Shown piece after piece: positions 50,871 through 59,235 of a DNA stretch of 64,000 nucleotides (the first letter of the stretch is position 1; each line of letters begins with the position of its first letter). The notes under the pieces were generated by a model that saw nothing but the letters and a program-made list of their open reading frames with translations, searched no databases and had not been told where the DNA came from. Origin of the DNA: Lyngbya sp. HA4199-MV5 (lineage in GTDB: Bacteria; Cyanobacteriota; Cyanobacteriia; Leptolyngbyales; Leptolyngbyaceae); contig JAHHHL010000016.1 of the NCBI GenBank assembly GCA_019359375.1, positions 62,001 to 126,000 of the forward strand. Direction: 5' to 3'. Position numbers and translations under genes: made by a program.

Positions 50871-51512
50871 TCACTCCGTCCGCCGATCGTCCGCACGACT
50901 CCGTCCAGAGACATTTTCCATTGCCTCCACGACCGCTCCCGCTGCGGCAATGATATCGCGCTCTTCGCCACCCAGGTAGAGTCGTCCAAAGCTTCCCACC
51001 GCCGAGATTTGCAGAATGTTGATCAGGGCTGCTTTTTCGGCTTCGTTGGCGGCAAGCGCAGCATAGGCGGCAGGTTCGACCTCCATGACGTAGAGCGTTT
51101 GCCCTGCCATAATCATCTGCCCACGTCGGTTGCGGTTAATGAGCTGGGTATGGTGCGGGTCAATGTTGCGAATAATTTGGCTGGAGAGCACGCGAGGCTT
51201 GAGACAGTCTTGCCGCCGCACACCCAGAGTATCCAAAATGGCTCTGCCTGCTGCCTGAATTTCACCCTGGTTGCTGGAATGCACTTCTAATAAACCATAC
51301 AAGCGCTCGACGACTAATACGCCAGGACGCACGACGGCTGATTTGAGGGCGACATCCGTAATGCGGTTAATTTCAATGCCGGGAGAAATTTCGATCCAGA
51401 GGGAGGCATCACCTGGGAGGGGCAAAAACCCGATGGAAACAGTTCCCATGTAAGCCGCGTGTTGGGCTTGCAGGCGATCGATATACACGTAGCTGCGGAG
51501 ATCTATACCCAA
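50871..51512 (-). CDS. ccmP: Carboxysome shell protein CcmP (tandem BMC)
   Basis: The 213-residue protein consists of two BMC domains (about 5-100 and 105-205), the length of CcmP. Pseudo-hexameric trimers of CcmP stack into a dimer with a large gated pore in the beta-carboxysome shell. The gate residues Glu69 and Arg70 are present in [17 protein letters not shown], and the C-terminal half has [32 protein letters not shown]. The start is TTG 51512, which gives the family N terminus MGxxLRSYVxxD. It is outside the main ccm cluster, as usual for ccmP. Confidence 0.9.
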   Translation of the reverse strand: MGIDLRSYVYIDRLQAQHAAYMGTVSIGFLPLPGDASLWIEISPGIEINRITDVALKSAVVRPGVLVVERLYGLLEVHSSNQGEIQAAGRAILDTLGVRRQDCLKPRVLSSQIIRNIDPHHTQLINRNRRGQMIMAGQTLYVMEVEPAAYAALAANEAEKAALINILQISAVGSFGRLYLGGEERDIIAAAGAVVEAMENVSGRSRADDRRTE

Positions 51513-51648
51513 GGTTTTGGTGGCTGAATGGCTAAGTTGGTGTCAACTGGTTGTACGCGATCGATCGCAACGTTGGGTATCCGTCTGCTATTATTCCATC
51601 TTCTGGTTACTTTCGGGCTGACGACTGGGTAGCAACACACGCAACACT

Positions 51649-52185
51649 CTAAGCAATTAGCTCATTGACAGCAATGCTGAAATCCATCAACACGTTTTGA
51701 GTACTAACAGTATCACTGATGTCATAGAGTTTTTGTTGCTGCGGTGTCATGACCAGGATGCACCGACTATCAGGAAAGATTAACCAGACTTCTTGACAAG
51801 CTGACTCCAGGTACTCACAAGCTTTCGTAAAGACCTCTTCCGCTATATCTGTGGGCGAAATGATTTCAGCCACTAAAGGAAAGCTGTGGGGCAGTACTTT
51901 AAAGTCCCCGTATTGGGCGACTAAATCAGGAGGCAGGTAGGCAACATCGGGACAGCGAGTACGATCGACGGTACGACAATGCGTTTCAGTATAGACTTCA
52001 CCGCCCTGATGGGTCGCGTCTTTGTGGTTCCCCCAATAGCGCGCGAGCCTCGCTTGAATGCGTCCAGTTTTTGCCGTCATTTCTGGTTTTTCAATCAGCG
52101 TGCCATCAATCCACTCAATATGATCAAGCGGCTGCTGGTTGAATGCTTCAAAGGCGATCGCTGGGGCTTGAACGACGGTTGCCAT
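51649..52185 (-). CDS. Uma2-family protein
   Basis: The 178-residue protein is a minimal Uma2 (DUF820) domain: YTETHCRTVDRTRCPDVAYLPP and SFPLVAEIISPTDIAEEVFTK carry the acidic residues of the PD-(D/E)xK-like site, followed by YLESACQEVWLIFPDSRCI. No coiled-coil tail is present, unlike the other two Uma2 proteins in the window. It lies upstream of ccmP and downstream of speA on the same strand. Confidence 0.9.
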   Translation of the reverse strand: MATVVQAPAIAFEAFNQQPLDHIEWIDGTLIEKPEMTAKTGRIQARLARYWGNHKDATHQGGEVYTETHCRTVDRTRCPDVAYLPPDLVAQYGDFKVLPHSFPLVAEIISPTDIAEEVFTKACEYLESACQEVWLIFPDSRCILVMTPQQQKLYDISDTVSTQNVLMDFSIAVNELIA

Positions 52186-52222
52186 TGTCTTTCATCGACT
52201 GAGTTGCTTCTCATTATGGCAC

Positions 52223-54388
52223 TCACGCAGAGAGGTAGGTGTAGCGGCTCAAGCTCCGCTCGTAGTTTTGCAGCAGCAGTTGGGAGTCTTGCAGGGTAAT
52301 GCGCTTTTCTCGGAGTGCCAGTTCGGTTTGCTGACGGATGCTTTCGATGAGATCTTCGGAGTCGTACTGGACGTAACCCAACACTTCCGTCATCGTGTCG
52401 CCTTTGACGACGTGTTCAATCTCGTAGCCTTTGGGCGTGAGGTGAATGTGTACCGCATTGGTATCGCCAAACAGGTTGTGCAGGTTGCCCATGATTTCCT
52501 GGTAGGCACCGCCGAGGAACATGCCCAGGTAGTAGGGTTCGTGGGAGTGGGGAGTGGGGAGTGGGGAGTGGGGAGTGGGGAGTGGGGAGTTTTGAGTTTT
52601 GAGTTCCTGCAATCCCCTTGCTCCCTCTGCCTCCCTATCTTCCCCTGCTGCCCCTGCTCCCTCTGCCCTCTGCCCTCTGCCTTCTGCCTTCCTAAGTGGA
52701 TGCAATTCTAAAACAGGTTTTACATCTTTCAAATCGATGAATTGATCAATTTTGCCGTCGCTGTCGCAGGTGAGGTCGGCGAGGGTAGCGCGTTGGGCGG
52801 GTTCTTCATCCAGGCGATGGATGGGCATGATGGGGAAGAGTTGGTCGATCGCCCAGCTATCGGGTGCCGATTGGAAGACGGATAGATTGATGTAGTAGAT
52901 CGATGCCATGATCTTTTCCAGATCTTCCAAGTCATCGGGGACGTATTCTTGCTGACGAGCGATCGCCAGAATTTTCTCACAGCAAACCCAGTAGAGGCGT
53001 TCGGCTCTGGCGCGTTCGGGCAAGCTGACGTAGCCGAAGTTAAACAGGCTAATGGCTTCTTCTTTGAACTGAGTGGCATCGTGGTATGCCTCCTGATAGT
53101 TCTCGACGGTGATGGATTCGTAGGTTTCGTAAAGGTTGCGGATGATGAGATGTTCGGTTTCCTGGACGGGTTCCGGTATGCCAGAGGGCACTTCGCTGGT
53201 GCTGAGGACATTGAACACGAGGACGGATTGATGGGATGCGATCGCCCGCCCACTTTCGCTTACCAGCGTGGGGACAGGTAACTTACGCTCATCGCAGGCT
53301 TCTTTGACTTCCGCAATGACATCGTTCGCGTAATTCTGCATGTTGTAGTTTTTGGAGGCGTAGAAGTTGGTTTTGGAGCCGTCGTAATCCACGCCCAACC
53401 CGCCGCCCACATCCAGGTACTTCATGTCTGCGCCTAGTTTTGCCAGTTCGACATAAATTTGACTTGCCTCTTGAATGGCGGTTTTGACCACGGCGATCGA
53501 CGAGATTTGGGAACCGATGTGGTAGTGCAGCAGTTGTAGCGAGTCCAGCATGTTTGCTGCGCTGAGTTGCTCCACCGTGCTAAGAATTTCGGGAACGGTT
53601 AAGCCAAACTTGGCGCGATCGCCGGCTGAGGTACCCCAGCGTCCCACGCCTTTGCTGCTAAGTTTGGCACGCACACCCAGGATGGGACGAATGCCCAATT
53701 TGCGACCCGCTTCAATGACCAGCGGCACTTCTTCAATTTGTTCCAGCACGATGATCGGGGTTTGCCCCAACTGCTGTGCCAGAATTGCCATTTCAACGTA
53801 TTCCCGGTCTTTGTAGCCGTTGCAAATCAGCAAAGCACCAGGAGTCTTAAGCGTTGCCAGGGCAATCATGAGTTCAGGCTTTGATCCCGCTTCTAAGCCG
53901 AACTGGTGGGGCTTACCAAAGCGAACCAGATCTTCGACCAGATGCCGCTGCTGGTTGCACTTAACGGGAAAGACCCCGCGATAGACACCGGGATAGTTGT
54001 AGCGAGCGATCGCTTTAGCAAACACGGCATTTAACCGCTCAATTCGATCTTCGAGAATGTCTGAGAAGCGGATTAGCAGCGGCAAGCCCAAATTCCGCTG
54101 TTTGAGGGCATTCACAAGGTCAAAGAGATCCAGGGAGCCACCCCGATCGCCTTCGGGAGAAACGGTGACGTGTCCGGCAGCGTTGATCGAAAAGTAGGGT
54201 TCGCCCCAACCCGTAATGCGGTAGAGTTCCTCACTTTTTTCGATCGACCAGGTAGGGGTGGAGCCGTTGCCGTTGGTTTCAGTGGTACCGTTACTCGATT
54301 GTGCAGCAGCCTTTCCGGTTGCGCGATCGGTTACCTCGATCTCACCCTTCTCTGAACCAGCCTTCGCAGCGGTTGACCGTGCCCCCAT
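52223..54388 (-). CDS. speA: Biosynthetic arginine decarboxylase SpeA with a repeat-derived insertion
   Basis: SpeA converts arginine to agmatine, the first step of polyamine synthesis, with PLP. The PLP lysine is in FPVKCNQQRHLVEDL; GLEAGSKPELMIAL and LHYHIGSQISSIA are alanine-racemase-fold motifs. YLDVGGGLGVDYDGS and the C-terminal beta domain follow. The ORF is 721 residues. About 51 of them (DNA 52541-52693) are a Glu/Gly/Arg-rich and Pro/Thr/Ser-rich insertion between LELHPL and EPYYLGMFLGGAYQEIMGN. It is encoded by the repeat also found in thiO, and the frame is intact. ATG 54388 has AGGA upstream; the first ~50 residues are low-complexity. Confidence 0.93.
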   Translation of the reverse strand: MGARSTAAKAGSEKGEIEVTDRATGKAAAQSSNGTTETNGNGSTPTWSIEKSEELYRITGWGEPYFSINAAGHVTVSPEGDRGGSLDLFDLVNALKQRNLGLPLLIRFSDILEDRIERLNAVFAKAIARYNYPGVYRGVFPVKCNQQRHLVEDLVRFGKPHQFGLEAGSKPELMIALATLKTPGALLICNGYKDREYVEMAILAQQLGQTPIIVLEQIEEVPLVIEAGRKLGIRPILGVRAKLSSKGVGRWGTSAGDRAKFGLTVPEILSTVEQLSAANMLDSLQLLHYHIGSQISSIAVVKTAIQEASQIYVELAKLGADMKYLDVGGGLGVDYDGSKTNFYASKNYNMQNYANDVIAEVKEACDERKLPVPTLVSESGRAIASHQSVLVFNVLSTSEVPSGIPEPVQETEHLIIRNLYETYESITVENYQEAYHDATQFKEEAISLFNFGYVSLPERARAERLYWVCCEKILAIARQQEYVPDDLEDLEKIMASIYYINLSVFQSAPDSWAIDQLFPIMPIHRLDEEPAQRATLADLTCDSDGKIDQFIDLKDVKPVLELHPLRKAEGRGQRAEGAGAAGEDREAEGARGLQELKTQNSPLPTPHSPLPTPHSHEPYYLGMFLGGAYQEIMGNLHNLFGDTNAVHIHLTPKGYEIEHVVKGDTMTEVLGYVQYDSEDLIESIRQQTELALREKRITLQDSQLLLQNYERSLSRYTYLSA
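52541..52693 (-). repeat. STRR-type repeat inserted in frame in speA
   Basis: Read on the coding (minus) strand it runs purine-rich (AAGGCAGAAGGCAGAGGGCA), centre AACTCAAAACTC, then CCCACTC heptamers. The order and reading frame are those in thiO, and the centre again gives LKTQNS. The length is a multiple of three. Confidence 0.85.
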
Positions 54389-54472
54389 TGTTTCCTGCCC
54401 TCGCGATCGTTCTTGAAGTGCTAGTCTATCGCATCCCTTCTGCTGTCGGAGGTAAGGCAGGGCACTCAACGG

Positions 54473-54976
54473 CTATTCAGAATCTAGCTCTTCGGTCTTG
54501 GGCGTTGGCGGTGTTGAAGGGGTGAAGGTCGGCGCAGGTGTGGGAGTTGGAGTAGGGGTTGGAGGCGGTGTGGGTGCAGGTGTGGGTGTAGGCGTTGCCG
54601 CAATGGGTGCGCGAGTGGGTAGGGGTTCGGGCGTGCTTTCGATGCCAAGCTGGTTTTTTGCAGTAGCGATCGCGCTCGTCAGCGCTGACTTACTGGCTTC
54701 GAGTATCCCCTGACCCGCATCTTGAGCCACGCGATCGGTCTTAGGCGTTTCAAAATTGTTGATCCACTCGCGGGTACTCCAGCCTGTGCGATAGCCCGTC
54801 CGCCAAAGCCAGTCGCCAAACACCAGAGTCAAGCAGATGACCAACCAGAACAGGTAGCCCGTTTCTTTGAGAATCAACCAGGTGGTGGAAACCGTTTGAG
54901 TGTAGGTTGCACCTGTGGCAGGGTCTTTGATAATGCCCCAGACTTTTGTCGCTTGCGATTGAACTTGGTTATTCAT
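54473..54976 (-). CDS. Membrane protein with Pro/Thr-rich C-terminal tail
   Basis: The 167-residue protein has a conserved-looking N-terminal part (NNQVQSQATKVWGIIKDPAT) and one membrane helix (about 37-56, GYLFWLVICLTLVFGDWLW). A short amphipathic region precedes a simple Pro-Thr repeat (about 118-160). No family with known function was recognised; similar small one-helix proteins occur in cyanobacteria. GAGGAG lies 7-8 bases before ATG 54976, so this start is favoured over 55021. It is separated from speA by 84 bases. Confidence 0.7.
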   Translation of the reverse strand: MNNQVQSQATKVWGIIKDPATGATYTQTVSTTWLILKETGYLFWLVICLTLVFGDWLWRTGYRTGWSTREWINNFETPKTDRVAQDAGQGILEASKSALTSAIATAKNQLGIESTPEPLPTRAPIAATPTPTPAPTPPPTPTPTPTPAPTFTPSTPPTPKTEELDSE

Positions 54977-55106
54977 CTCATATCTCCTCATGCCCTGGCG
55001 ACACAGTACGATCGTCTTCACTAGAATATCTAAACTGGCGTAAAGATTCCCTGTCGTAAGCCAGATCTCTCACTTCTCTAAAGATTCCCCTTGCGTTGAT
55101 GCGGAT

Positions 55107-55991
55107 ATGACGTTTGTTGTTGCGACGCTGTATAAATTTGTCAGGCTACCGGATGCGGCTGAGCTACAGCCGTCCGTGTTGGCGCAGTGCCAGTTGCAGG
55201 GCGTGAAGGGCACTCTTTTGCTAGCAGAAGAAGGAATCAACGGCACGATCGCGGGTGCTCGTGAGGCGATCGATGCTGTCCTGTCTTTTCTCCGCGCCGA
55301 TCCTCGTCTCGCTGATTTGGAGCACAAGGAATCGTTTGCAGAGATGCAGCCGTTCGATCGTATGAAGGTGCGGCTCAAAGCAGAAATTGTGACGATCGGC
55401 GTACCAGAAGCCGATCCAAACGCTCAAGTGGGCACCTACGTTGATCCAAAAGATTGGAACACCTTGATCGCTGCTCCTGATGTCACCGTTATTGACACTC
55501 GTAATGACTACGAAGTGAGCATCGGCAGCTTTCAGGGGGCAGCCAATCCCCAGACGCGATCGTTTCGCCAGTTCCCCGCATACGTTCGCACCCACCTCGA
55601 TCCGGCTCAGCACAAGAAGGTTGCCCTTTTCTGCACGGGCGGCATTCGGTGCGAAAAAGCCTCTGCATTCATGCTGGCGCAAGGGTTCAAGGAAGTCTAT
55701 CACCTCAAAGGCGGCATTCTGAAATATTTGGAGGACGTGCCGCCCGACGAAAGCTTGTGGGAGGGCGAATGTTTTGTTTTCGATCAACGGGTCGCGGTGC
55801 AGCATGGGCTAGAACTCGGCACCCATGCGATGTGTCGTCGTTGTGGTCATCCCATTTCTGAAGAAGACAAGGCTTCTCCAGCTTACGAAGATGGCATTGC
55901 TTGCCCTCATTGCGTCGATCAATTCACAGAAGCTAAGCGAAATTGTCAAGAAGCACGGCGACAGCAAGTACGTCAGGACATTAGGTTTTGA
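55107..55991 (+). CDS. trhO: tRNA uridine(34) hydroxylase TrhO (rhodanese family)
   Basis: TrhO (YceA) hydroxylates uridine 34 of some tRNAs with oxygen. The 294-residue protein has an N-terminal acylphosphatase-like domain (about 1-95, [16 protein letters not shown]). A rhodanese domain follows (about 110-215), with the active-site loop [11 protein letters not shown], and then a C-terminal zinc-binding-type region with CRRCGHPI and CPHC. The domain order and length match the family. It is a single gene, divergent from the preceding membrane protein. Confidence 0.92.
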   Translation: MTFVVATLYKFVRLPDAAELQPSVLAQCQLQGVKGTLLLAEEGINGTIAGAREAIDAVLSFLRADPRLADLEHKESFAEMQPFDRMKVRLKAEIVTIGVPEADPNAQVGTYVDPKDWNTLIAAPDVTVIDTRNDYEVSIGSFQGAANPQTRSFRQFPAYVRTHLDPAQHKKVALFCTGGIRCEKASAFMLAQGFKEVYHLKGGILKYLEDVPPDESLWEGECFVFDQRVAVQHGLELGTHAMCRRCGHPISEEDKASPAYEDGIACPHCVDQFTEAKRNCQEARRQQVRQDIRF

Positions 55992-56093
55992 GTTGAACCA
56001 GTGGTTAATAGTTAGTGGTACAGCGTTAAGGATCGAGTAAGTCAGTTTCTGTGATTTTCCTACTGTCGTACAGTAAAAGCTACTGATTTCTGC

Positions 56094-56336
56094 ATGAAAA
56101 TTGCCAATTGCCCAATCTGTGGGTTGCCTTGGGCAGAAGCGATCGAGGAAGAAGAGTTGCGCTGCTCATTCTGGATCTGCGATTGCTGCGGATGCGAGTA
56201 TGGATATGACGACTATCCGACATACCGCGAAACCTGGATCAGGCAAGGAGCACCCTGGTTCAATCAGAAAAAGCGTCCAAAAAATTGGAACTTAGAAGAG
56301 CAGTTGAAACACATGATTGTCAACTGGAATGCCTGA
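56094..56336 (+). CDS. Small zinc-ribbon-like hypothetical protein
   Basis: The 80-residue protein has CPICG at the N terminus and ICDCCGCEYGYDD in the middle, probably forming one zinc site. YPTYRETWIRQGAPWFNQKKRPKNW follows. I recognise this as a recurrent small-protein type but know no function. It stands 102 bases after trhO and 70 before the BrnT gene. Confidence 0.75.
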   Translation: MKIANCPICGLPWAEAIEEEELRCSFWICDCCGCEYGYDDYPTYRETWIRQGAPWFNQKKRPKNWNLEEQLKHMIVNWNA

Positions 56337-56406
56337 TGAGATGAATCTGTCTTGGCTAGAGTGCACAATAATAAAGAAGAGCCTGATTAGTATTGCCTGA
56401 GCCTTC

Positions 56407-56685
56407 ATGCAGTTTGAGTGGGATGAAGCGAAAAATTTAGAGAATATCGGCAAACACGAGATTGATTTCGCAGATGTTCCTGAGATGTTTCAGAACCCAA
56501 TGCTCATTGAGCTAGATGATCGTTTTGATTATGGCGAAGACCGTTGGTTTGGTATTGGCTTCCTTGGTAATGGCATAGCGGTTGTTGTTTGGACAGAGCG
56601 GCAGAATGACGTGATGCGGATCATTTCAGCACGAAGGGCAAATCGGTATGAGCGACAAAGACTTGAGCAATACCTCTCGTACTAA
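56407..56685 (+). CDS. brnT: BrnT-family toxin
   Basis: The 92-residue protein has the BrnT pattern: FEWDEAKNLENIGKHEIDFADV at the N terminus, a central strand WFGIGFLGNGIAVVVWTE and the C-terminal RIISARRANRYERQRLEQY. BrnT is a RelE-like ribonuclease that blocks translation under stress. It overlaps the downstream brnA by 38 bases, with toxin before antitoxin as is usual for this system. Confidence 0.92.
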   Translation: MQFEWDEAKNLENIGKHEIDFADVPEMFQNPMLIELDDRFDYGEDRWFGIGFLGNGIAVVVWTERQNDVMRIISARRANRYERQRLEQYLSY

Positions 56686-56926
56686 TTGGGCAGCACTTGA
56701 GGCAGAGTCAGATGAGGGGATTGATTATTCTGACATCCCACCGTTGACGGAAGCGTTTTTTGAGAAGGCTACTTTAAGGATTCCTGCCGCTCACGCCCAG
56801 CAACTGGTTCAGATTGACCCAGATGTTTTGACATGGTTTCAATCCCAAGGCGGAGAATATCAAGCTTTAATCAATGCAGTTCTCCGGCGTTATGCAGAGA
56901 GCAACGATGAACGGTCAGCCGTCTAA
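56648..56926 (+). CDS. brnA: BrnA-family antitoxin
   Basis: The 92-residue protein has the BrnA features: an acidic N-terminal half with DIPPLTEAFFEKATLRIP and a ribbon-helix-helix-like C terminus VLTWFQSQGGEYQALINAVLRRY. It neutralises BrnT and represses the operon. It starts within the brnT coding region. Confidence 0.92.
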   Translation: MSDKDLSNTSRTNWAALEAESDEGIDYSDIPPLTEAFFEKATLRIPAAHAQQLVQIDPDVLTWFQSQGGEYQALINAVLRRYAESNDERSAV

Positions 56927-56948
56927 CCATTCGACCGTCTGAACCCAA

Positions 56949-57413
56949 TCAAACTGACGGTTCAGCCGCCTGCTTGAGACGCTCTAGCCAGCTTTGCAGT
57001 GAGGTGTCCAGCGTTTTCTGCATCATGCCTTTGAGTAGGCTCACCAGCCACCCGTCAAAGGATTCTTCGGTTTTGACTAGAACGCCGTCTGATTGGGGTT
57101 CTAAAATCCAAATGTGGATGGCTCGTGTGCCAAGCGCTTTACCTGTCCAACTCAGACGATGGTGCGGCTCCACCTCTTGCAACGTGGATTGAATCGTGGT
57201 GCCACCCGCTTTCCAGCGAAACGTTGCACCCGGTTGCAGCAATCCTTCTAGCGTGGCTTCTGCAATGGCGGGATTCCAGGTAGACCAGTGGTGAATGTCG
57301 GTAAGGAGTTGCCAGATTTTTTCGCTGGAGGCGTGAATCAAAATTTCGTGACGCGCGATCGCGGGTGCCGTTGTGTTGATGTCCATTGGGGTTCTCGATG
57401 TCAGCACGCTCAT
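56949..57413 (-). CDS. SRPBCC-family ligand-binding protein
   Basis: The 154-residue protein has the START/Bet v1-like fold: HEILIHASSEKIWQLLTDIHHWSTWNP at the N terminus, a beta sheet through TFRWKAGGTTIQSTLQEVEP, and the C-terminal helix GMMQKTLDTSLQSWLERLKQA. These proteins bind hydrophobic ligands or act in polyketide-like cyclisation; the ligand is unknown. It lies 37 bases downstream of a Crp-type regulator on the same strand, probably in one operon and under its control. Confidence 0.88.
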   Translation of the reverse strand: MSVLTSRTPMDINTTAPAIARHEILIHASSEKIWQLLTDIHHWSTWNPAIAEATLEGLLQPGATFRWKAGGTTIQSTLQEVEPHHRLSWTGKALGTRAIHIWILEPQSDGVLVKTEESFDGWLVSLLKGMMQKTLDTSLQSWLERLKQAAEPSV

Positions 57414-57450
57414 GCTACTGGCACTCGATCGCTCCCTGCATTGACGTGGG

Positions 57451-58032
57451 TTAAGTCAGCCCTCGCTGAGCCACTCTGCGCTTCAAACGGCTGAGCGATT
57501 CGGCTTCAAGACCAAGATAGGAGGCAACATAATGCTGAGGAAGGCGCTGCAAAAGCTGTGGATCTGTTTTCAACAAATGCAAATAGCGTTGCTCTGGAGA
57601 ATCGCGGTACAGCGACAGCAGGCGATCGCGCAACCGAAACGCCAGATGCTCAACGATTAGCCGCAGTAGGCGTTGCCCATCGGGTGCGGCTTCCAGGGTT
57701 TGTATGACTTGACGGTTGACCAGGAGCACGTCGGACGCTTCGATCGCCTGACAGGAAAAGCACGCGGGTTGCTGTTGCCGAAAGCTCTGGTAGTCCCCAA
57801 AAACGTGATGCTCAGGATGAAAAAACAGCGTGAGTTCTTTGCCGTCTTTGAGAAAGAACATGCGTAGACAGCCGCTCAGCGTCAAACCGACAAACTCACA
57901 CCGATCGCCCTCCTGAAAGAGATATTCTCCCTTGCGTAGGGGTTTTGACCTTAGCAGCGGCTCTACCAGGTTCCAGTCCAGGGAGAACTGAGGCGCAATT
58001 TGTTGAATAAACGTGTCCAGCGGTTCGTACAC
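57451..58032 (-). CDS. Crp/Fnr-family regulator
   Basis: The 193-residue protein has a cNMP-binding-type beta-roll (about 20-130; FQEGDRCEFVGLTLSGCLRMFF) and a short helix-turn-helix (about 155-190; LPQHYVASYLGLEAESLSRLKRRV). The cyclic-nucleotide arginine is not evident, so it may respond to another cue. The start is GTG. It is co-directional with the SRPBCC gene, its likely target. The 28-bp palindrome copy 3 lies just upstream and could overlap the promoter. Confidence 0.88.
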   Translation of the reverse strand: MYEPLDTFIQQIAPQFSLDWNLVEPLLRSKPLRKGEYLFQEGDRCEFVGLTLSGCLRMFFLKDGKELTLFFHPEHHVFGDYQSFRQQQPACFSCQAIEASDVLLVNRQVIQTLEAAPDGQRLLRLIVEHLAFRLRDRLLSLYRDSPEQRYLHLLKTDPQLLQRLPQHYVASYLGLEAESLSRLKRRVAQRGLT

Positions 58033-58053
58033 GGCAATACCCTAATACCTTTT

Positions 58054-58081
58054 GTAGGGATGTTGCATTGAACGTCCCTAC
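58054..58081. repeat. 28-bp palindrome, copy 3
   Basis: It starts GTAGGGATGTTGC and ends GAACGTCCCTAC; it is more diverged than the other two but of identical length. It sits 22 bases upstream of the Crp-type gene start. Confidence 0.7.
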
Positions 58082-58111
58082 AGACGCAACCAACATTTTG
58101 CACCCGATCGC

Positions 58112-58774
58112 CTAATGCTTGCGTGCCAAAGTTAAACCATCACCGATCGGTACCAGGCTGAGACTTACCCGCGAGTCTTGATGTAGTTTTTCGTTCAAAG
58201 CGCGGATGCAGTTGGTGCTGTTGTCTTGCACCTGGGGATCTGCCACCTGCCCGTACCAGAGCACGTTATCGATCGCCACTAGCCCGCCCGATCGCACCAG
58301 TTGCAGCGATCGTTCGTAGTAGCCATCGTAGTTACTCTTATCCGCATCAATAAACGCAAAATCAAACGTGCCTGCCTGTCCAGCCGCCAGCAGTGCGTCT
58401 AACGTTTCCAGAGCGGGGGCGATGTGGAGGTCAATTTTGTCAGCGACTCCGGCTTGTTGCCAATAGCGACGGGCGATCGACGTATACTCTTCGCTTACAT
58501 CGCAGGCAATCACCTTCCCATCGGACGGCAACGCCAGTGCCACGACCAGCGCACTATAGCCTGTAAATACGCCTACCTCCAGCGTTTTCTTTGCGCCCAT
58601 CAACTGCACCAGCAGCGCCATCAACTGCCCCTGCTCTGGCGAGATCTGCATCCGGCTCATGGAGTGCTGGGCGGTTTCCTGCCGTAGCTGAGTAAGAATC
58701 CCTGGTTCGCGCAAGGAGACGGCTTGAAAGTAGCGGTAGAGGCGATCGTCGAGATTAATGGATTGGTTAGACAT
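58112..58774 (-). CDS. SAM-dependent O-methyltransferase
   Basis: The 220-residue enzyme belongs to the catechol/caffeoyl-CoA O-methyltransferase-like family. The SAM motif is TLEVGVFTGYSALVVALAL; VIACDVSEEYTSIARRYWQ, FDFAFIDADKSNYDGYYE (metal-binding Asp) and GGLVAIDNVLWYGQV follow. It should methylate a catechol-like hydroxyl using a divalent metal; the acceptor is unknown. ATG 58774 (MSNQS) is chosen; the upstream reading to 58843 is made of repeat DNA. The leader is CT-rich repeat (CACCTGTCCCCTCCCC) with no Shine-Dalgarno sequence. Confidence 0.9.
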   Translation of the reverse strand: MSNQSINLDDRLYRYFQAVSLREPGILTQLRQETAQHSMSRMQISPEQGQLMALLVQLMGAKKTLEVGVFTGYSALVVALALPSDGKVIACDVSEEYTSIARRYWQQAGVADKIDLHIAPALETLDALLAAGQAGTFDFAFIDADKSNYDGYYERSLQLVRSGGLVAIDNVLWYGQVADPQVQDNSTNCIRALNEKLHQDSRVSLSLVPIGDGLTLARKH

Positions 58775-58841
58775 GGGGAGGGGACAGGTGAGGGGTGAGG
58801 AGTGAGGGGGCGAAAAGGGAAGTGTTGAGTGTTGAGCAGTC

Positions 58842-59125
58842 AAGGCTTGGCACTCGGAGTATCAAGGTTTGAGGTCAGAAGGTTGAGCCTGGAACTCGGA
58901 GCGTCATGGTTAGAACTCGGAGTGTCATGTTTGGAACTTGGAGTGTCGAGCTTAGAACTCAGAACATGGAGGGCTGAACTCGGAGTGTCATGTTTGGAAC
59001 TCGGAAAGTCGAGCCTGGAAGTCGAAAAGTCGAGCCTGGAAGTCGGAAAGTGGAGCGTGGAACTCGGAAGGTCGAGCCTGGAGGTCGGAAAGTGGAGCGT
59101 GGAACTCGGAAGGTCAAGGCTTAAG
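58842..59125. repeat. 21-bp minisatellite, about 13 units
   Basis: Units of 21 bp, each made of three heptamer-like parts (for example CGAGCCT GGAACTC GGAAAGT), run head to tail, more regular toward the right. Because the unit is a multiple of three and lacks stops, it gives long open frames on both strands (58829-59317 plus, 58840-59181 minus), which I do not count as genes. Confidence 0.88.
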
Positions 59126-59149
59126 CTGAAAAAACTCACATCACAGTCT

Positions 59150-59212
<63 letters not shown>

Positions 59213-59235
<23 letters not shown>

